Positions 60,610 to 64,000 of a DNA stretch of 64,000 nt are shown piece by piece. Position 1 is the stretch's first letter; every line of letters begins with the position of its first letter. The DNA lies in assembly GCA_003452935.1 (NCBI GenBank), contig DMMY01000021.1, positions 22,403 to 86,402 of the forward strand, in the 5' to 3' direction. The notes beneath the pieces are model-generated. The model was not told the origin of the DNA. It saw nothing but the letters and a program-made list of their open reading frames with translations, and did no database searches. A program made the position numbers and the translations under genes. This stretch comes from Elusimicrobiota bacterium (lineage in GTDB: Bacteria > Elusimicrobiota > Elusimicrobia > UBA1565 > UBA9628).

Positions 60610-61449
60610 TTATTCCCCGGGCTTCCTGGCGTGCTGGTAGCCTTTTCCAAAGGAGGTCAGAAGGGCGACGCCCTCATCCCGTCGTTTGTCCGCCGTCTCG
60701 TCCATTGCGCCCGCGGCAAGTATGTCCATGAAGGGGGAGTAGCGGTCTGCGGATTCCCGTAGGAAGCGCTCCACATATGCCCCGGCCTCGGCCGACGCCA
60801 GAGCGCCGACCTCTTTGCCAAGCAAGACGGCTCCTGCGGTGTCGTACTCCTGGCCGGCGAAATCCGGTTCTGTAGCGAGACCGTAGCGCCGATCGTCGTT
60901 GGTGCCTCCGGCGAAATTTTGCAGCCAGTAGGCGATGTCCTTGGCGTCATCCTTGTACTTGTCGCCGCCGCGTTCCTTGCGATCAAGGTAGGCGATGATT
61001 TTGAGAAGCACGAACCCAGGCACCGTAATGACCATCATGGGCGCGGCTTTTACTCCCTCGGACTTGCGCGCAGTCGCGCAGGCTTCATCAAAGCCCGTGA
61101 CCGTCATCTCGAATTCCGACTCCGGCCACGAGAGTTTCCCGCCAGGGGCGATCTGGGGGCCGTAGGGGATGAGGTCGACCATTGCGGCACCAAGGTGCAG
61201 TCGATGCTCGATATGCGTGTCGGGCTTGAAGTCCTTCTTGAGCAACGCCTCCCGCAATTTCTTGTAGGCCGACCAGTCGTGTGTGGTGAACGCGAAGTCG
61301 GCGTCGTTGGTCCTGCGGAATTGAGGGTAGTCCGCTTCGATCTCGGGGGTGAACTCCGACATCAAGGCCCCGACGAGCACGATGTCGATGTTTAGGGCCT
61401 TCGCCGCGTCGGTGACTTCCTGGACGGCCTTCTGGAGTTCACTTTCCAT
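60610..61449 (-). CDS. AbiEii-like nucleotidyltransferase (putative type IV toxin)
   Basis: A 279-aa protein with a pol-beta nucleotidyltransferase core: VLVGALMSEF (~25-34), then FRRTNDADFAF with the metal-binding D-A-D, and a third acidic residue in GAAMVDLIPYG. A helical C-terminus follows, with FVLLKIIAYLDRKERGGDKYKDDAKDIAY, the pattern of AbiEii/COG4849-type proteins. AbiEii toxins bind nucleotides and block growth, in some cases by modifying tRNA. The upstream antitoxin gene overlaps it by 11 nt. Confidence 0.8.
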   Translation of the reverse strand: MESELQKAVQEVTDAAKALNIDIVLVGALMSEFTPEIEADYPQFRRTNDADFAFTTHDWSAYKKLREALLKKDFKPDTHIEHRLHLGAAMVDLIPYGPQIAPGGKLSWPESEFEMTVTGFDEACATARKSEGVKAAPMMVITVPGFVLLKIIAYLDRKERGGDKYKDDAKDIAYWLQNFAGGTNDDRRYGLATEPDFAGQEYDTAGAVLLGKEVGALASAEAGAYVERFLRESADRYSPFMDILAAGAMDETADKRRDEGVALLTSFGKGYQHARKPGE

Positions 61450-62494
61450 GGGGGATCGTCGGCTCTATGAATTGGTCGTAGATCATCTTAGCTGTCTCCG
61501 TATCCCGAGCGCCGCCTGCCTCGAGGAGTTCCGCGTAGACCAGGAGGGGGGTGGTCAGGGGCCAGGGGTTGTGCGGCCGTTCGGCTATCGCGGCATGACC
61601 GAAGAGGTTGAGCAGGATGACGTTCCCATTGGCGTCGTCGCGCAGCAGGGGTTCATCCTTGAGCATTGCCCTTGCCTGCTCGTCGATAAACAGTGTTACG
61701 TTGTCGGGCTCCAGGTACTGGGTCATTTGCCGGGCCGCCATACCTCCAGTCACGGCCCAATGCCCCTCCATGCCTTTCAGGCGTTCCGCGAATTTGTCGA
61801 TGATCTCGTGGGGAGCGCGTAGTTTGTGCTTATAGCGAGCGATGACGCATGCGGGCCGTAGCTTGAGTGCGTAGCCCCGCACGAAGAGCTCGACTAGACC
61901 CTTGAAGTCTCCGAATCTGCGCTTGTCCCCAGCTGCGGGCAGAAGCCACTGCCCACGTTGGAGTTCCTTCATGACGGCGTGCGCTGTCCCGAGGGCGACC
62001 CCCGCTTCCTCGGCTATTACACGCAGGGCATTCCCTGCGCCTTGGGGATAGGTCAGCAGGTAGTGGATGATTTTTAGGCCGGTCGGCTCGATGAGCTTTC
62101 CGGGTTCGGCTTTCGGCGTGCGGTCTGGTTTCTTGCCCCTGATGTCCAGCACGACTTGGGGCGGCTTGCGGATGAAAGCGTTCCCTTGAGCATCCGCGAA
62201 AAAGATTCCGGCTTTCCGGAATTCATCAGCTACGAGGTCCGGAACCCACTCGGTGAAGATGATGACTTCCCCCGCCATGGTTTGCAGTTGAAGGATTAGG
62301 TGTAGCGCTTGGTTTCGGGTGGCGATCCTGGGCCTGGTTTCCACGTTCAGGCGCAGGTGCGGATTCGGGCCTATATTCAGATGCTCTGCGCGTGGATCTA
62401 GGCGGACTGCCATGCCTGGGCCTAGAGCCAGTTGGAGCTTTGCAAGGCAGGTTTCGGCTATCCGGCCGGCGTTCGTTATATTGGCCATGTTCAT
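61439..62494 (-). CDS. AbiEi-like type IV antitoxin/transcriptional repressor
   Basis: A 351-aa protein. Region ~145-190 is a winged helix (YPQGAGNALRVIAEEAGVALG then TAHAVMKELQRGQW). The C-terminal half has the AbiEi hallmark VTGGMAARQMTQYLEPDNVTLFI. N-terminal ~1-130 resembles a nuclease-like or sensor module (LRLNVETRPR, IIFTEWVPDLVADEFRKAGI). AbiEi antitoxins repress their own promoter through inverted repeats; one overlaps this start codon. Two starts, 62494 and 62488, are possible. Confidence 0.82.
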   Translation of the reverse strand: MNMANITNAGRIAETCLAKLQLALGPGMAVRLDPRAEHLNIGPNPHLRLNVETRPRIATRNQALHLILQLQTMAGEVIIFTEWVPDLVADEFRKAGIFFADAQGNAFIRKPPQVVLDIRGKKPDRTPKAEPGKLIEPTGLKIIHYLLTYPQGAGNALRVIAEEAGVALGTAHAVMKELQRGQWLLPAAGDKRRFGDFKGLVELFVRGYALKLRPACVIARYKHKLRAPHEIIDKFAERLKGMEGHWAVTGGMAARQMTQYLEPDNVTLFIDEQARAMLKDEPLLRDDANGNVILLNLFGHAAIAERPHNPWPLTTPLLVYAELLEAGGARDTETAKMIYDQFIEPTIPHGK

Positions 62495-62534
62495 TACCCA
62501 TGAACATTATAATATGTCGAACATGGATTGTCAA
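62489..62534 (-). promoter_or_regulatory. Perfect promoter with inverted repeat over the AbiEi start codon
   Basis: TTGACA (62529-62534 complement), 17 nt, TATAAT (62506-62511 complement). Next to it GTTCAT-GGGTA-ATGAAC (62489-62505) is a perfect dyad that includes the first ATG. The leader would be only ~5-11 nt. A bound AbiEi-type repressor would cover start site and start codon. The interval 62535-62789 has no supported gene. Confidence 0.8.
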
Positions 62535-62789
62535 GGGCGGCAATATTTACTCTATCTTTCTTAGATTTATTCGTCTAGATCAGATGCTGGGCTGCGAGAA
62601 ACTTAAAAACGTCTATTCCGGAAGAAGGGCTCTAAGGCCTTGATCTATGACTTCGTGGAGCAGACGGATGCGGCCGGCAATCAAGGAGCGATTCTCCGGC
62701 TTCTCGTTCTCTGCAAGCCCACGAAGGCGGACACCAGTCTACCGCGCCGTCCCCGGCCTTGCCTAGAAAGTCCTGTTTTGCGACGGATA

Positions 62790-63122
62790 TCATCCTCGTT
62801 CTCGACGAGAAACGGCGGTCATCGTTCCTGTTTTGCGACGCTTTTCGAGCGCCCGGTTGCGTTTCATGCGTGCCTTCTCGCGCTCGCGGTAGATCGGCTT
62901 TCCGGCCCTATAGGTCGCCCAATACCTTCGCGCCGCGGCCCATGCTCGCCGCTTACCTTGCGTGACCTCGCGCCATCGCGGATCGCGTCGCCGCCACGCG
63001 CGGTCCAGCATCCGCTTCAGCTTCCGTTTGCATTTCGCCTTGCCGCATATCAGTTGCCGTCCTGCCTGGGGCGCATAGGGCCGAAACCATTCCCGGCAAA
63101 ACAGACATCGCTTCTTGGCCAT
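62790..63122 (-). CDS. Small zinc-finger-like, highly basic protein linked to the IS-like repeat
   Basis: A 110-aa protein: CLFCREWFRPYAP...CGKAKC (a C-x2-C ... C-x4-C ribbon), then a very basic helix (KRKLKRMLDRAWRRRDPRWR, ARRYWATYRAGKPIYRERE). I associate such proteins with transposon/IS cargo of GC-rich bacteria, but without a proven role. The start codon and ribosome site GAGGAT are inside a stem (63124-63155) that could hide them. Near its 3' end and just beyond, TCCTGTTTTGCGACG occurs twice (62771, 62826). Confidence 0.6.
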   Translation of the reverse strand: MAKKRCLFCREWFRPYAPQAGRQLICGKAKCKRKLKRMLDRAWRRRDPRWREVTQGKRRAWAAARRYWATYRAGKPIYREREKARMKRNRALEKRRKTGTMTAVSRRERG

Positions 63123-63324
63123 CGGCTATCCTCGCACTCAAACGGCAGGATAGCCAGCTTAGGTTTTTGCCCACAGCTAAAAGGAAGGCAACAACGACAT
63201 CGGCTCCGACCGGAGTGTCGGAGCCGGGGTTCCCAGCCCATACGGCCGGGCTGGGAACCTCAGAACATCAGGGGTGGCTCAGTTTCGGTGAGCAGGGGTG
63301 GTTCACTTTTGGTGAGCGCTGAAG
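63067..63324. mobile_element. IS-like direct repeat, right copy
   Basis: 258 bp matching 59100-59297, same orientation, with a 60-bp extra segment at 63199-63258. Contains the 5' end of the zinc-finger gene, its stem, and the twin end repeats at 63274-63319 (GTTTCGGTGAGCA, CTTTTGGTGAGCG), which resemble multiple terminal repeats of IS21-type elements. Its right edge lies inside the NYN-domain gene. Confidence 0.75.
63199..63258. repeat. 60-bp insert of two perfect hairpins
   Basis: CGGCTCCGAC-CGGAGT-GTCGGAGCCG (63201-63226) followed at once by GGTTCCCAGCCC-ATACGGCC-GGGCTGGGAACC (63228-63259). The 60 bp are precisely absent from the left copy at 59231/59232. Confidence 0.8.
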
Positions 63325-63883
63325 CTGGCGGTGCGCAATTCCTAACGCAGGATATTAGATCCACGGCGAGGTGAACGTCAACTTGTTTTTGTTCTAAAGG
63401 CTGGTAGCATTCGGTGAAACTGTGTTGGCATTCAGGCAGGTTGCAACCTTTGTTTGACGTGAGCCAACGGTACAGCATGGCTGAATTGCATCCGGGATGC
63501 TTGCAGCTGGCTGCAATAGCTGTTCTTCGAACGCGAGGGGGAAATTTGCGTGGGGCTACGGTGTGAGTAACACGTTGCTGTGGATTTTCGAATATATTGT
63601 CTGCAAATTCGAAGTTTATCCGGCATGTGCGCTTGGCGTGGATAAAAAAAGAGGGCCAGGAATTTTGAGTTTCAATCGCTGCGCGCGTTCTTGATTCGGA
63701 GACGGCATGTCCCTCAAACCAGCCGCCATAAGCGCGGACTTTTATGTCAAGAGCAGGTGCTATCGACAGTCTGGCCGCAATCGAGTCGAGCCAAGCTGTA
63801 ATGATGGGCAGCGGCTTTGTTGTGCCATGAATATGGTTGTCATAATCCAGAAGTAACAGAAAACTGTTGTATTCCAGGCCCAT
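63260..63883 (-). CDS. NYN-domain (PIN-like) nuclease, 3' end replaced by the repeat
   Basis: A 207-codon frame. The N-terminus reads LLLLDYDNHIHG (catalytic-type Asp-x-Asp-Asn), then VRAYGGWFEGH, and later EQKQVDVHLAVDLI, the hallmark NYN strand with a metal-binding Asp. Between lies a Cys/His cluster (CKHPGC ... CNLPECQH) that could be a zinc insert. Codons from ~187 on (ALTKSEPPLLTETEPPLMF) are encoded by the IS-like repeat, so the native C-terminus is lost. NYN proteins are RNases. No ribosome site; an in-frame stop lies just upstream of the ATG. Confidence 0.65.
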   Translation of the reverse strand: MGLEYNSFLLLLDYDNHIHGTTKPLPIITAWLDSIAARLSIAPALDIKVRAYGGWFEGHAVSESRTRAAIETQNSWPSFFIHAKRTCRINFEFADNIFENPQQRVTHTVAPRKFPPRVRRTAIAASCKHPGCNSAMLYRWLTSNKGCNLPECQHSFTECYQPLEQKQVDVHLAVDLISCVRNCAPPASALTKSEPPLLTETEPPLMF

Positions 63884-64000
63884 GTGTTAGGAACAATTCG
63901 CAAAATATTTTGTGGACATCCCGGGCCTCTCTGCGGCAAGTCCGCAATCCCGGCGTCCTTTCGTGGAAGGGCAAAACTGTCCAGTCCCACCAATCGGAAC

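Noticed and set aside
1..64000. tRNA, rRNA, CRISPR arrays, prophage structural genes
   Set aside because: Looked for on both strands; no cloverleaf, rRNA core sequence, regularly spaced repeats or phage head/tail genes seen.

Overview
The window is a 64 kb stretch of a GC-rich Gram-negative bacterial chromosome. TolC/HlyD efflux, lipoproteins with lipoboxes and a periplasmic NrfHA nitrite reductase point to a diderm. There are no rRNA or tRNA genes, no CRISPR and no complete phage. I cannot fix the phylum. The mixture (dissimilatory nitrite reduction to ammonia, arsenic operon, many secreted proteins, an ABC exporter behind a long Ala/Pro-rich signal-bearing extension) would suit an uncultured groundwater or sediment lineage such as Elusimicrobiota, but that is a low-confidence guess.

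Layout. 0-9 kb: envelope and housekeeping genes (partial response regulator, NlpC/P60 lipoprotein, DUF362 ferredoxin-like protein, 8-oxoguanine deaminase type amidohydrolase, alpha/beta hydrolase, OmpR-type regulator, ABC-F ATPase). 9-13.9 kb (minus): a seven-gene arsenic operon arsR-permease-arsE-arsF-arsG-acr3-arsM behind a near-consensus promoter and a candidate ArsR operator. 13.9-25 kb: DEAD-box helicase, three tiny genes, a secreted orphan, an AI-2E family permease, a histidine kinase joined to cbpA-cbpM, then envelope-stress proteins (GlsB/YeaQ, BON, CsbD). 25.3-29.6 kb: resB-ccsA-nrfH-nrfA for cytochrome c maturation and nitrite ammonification. 29.6-36.3 kb: a galactose locus, with galM-galT-galK-glycosidase on minus and, divergently, a sodium/sugar symporter plus a 63-aa membrane protein. 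36.3-42.5 kb: an ABC exporter homologue whose nucleotide-binding domain has lost nearly every catalytic motif, a secreted pectate-lyase-like enzyme and a barrel-like protein. 42.6-49.4 kb: TetR-TolC-HlyD-ABC-ABC-permease-permease drug efflux operon with a perfect promoter/operator. 49.5-54.8 kb: HtpX with two small membrane proteins, a DUF1232-like protein, a NhaR-like regulator and a Kef/CPA2 antiporter.

54.8-64 kb is accessory. It holds a DpnI-family restriction pseudogene, a Fic protein with an intact catalytic motif, a secreted protein between two copies of an ~85-95 bp element, RsgA with an unusual leader, and a tight four-gene unit: AbiEi-like antitoxin, AbiEii-like nucleotidyltransferase, DUF3024-like protein, metallophosphoesterase. 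This unit has a perfect TTGACA-N17-TATAAT promoter with an inverted repeat over its start codon. It is bracketed by directly repeated ~200-260 bp sequences that look like insertion-sequence ends; one copy carries an extra 60 bp made of two perfect hairpins. A NYN-domain nuclease gene runs into the right-hand repeat and is cut off by it. I consider this repeat-bracketed unit the best candidate for an undescribed (defence-like) system. Several promoters here lie so close to the start codon that the mRNAs should be leaderless.
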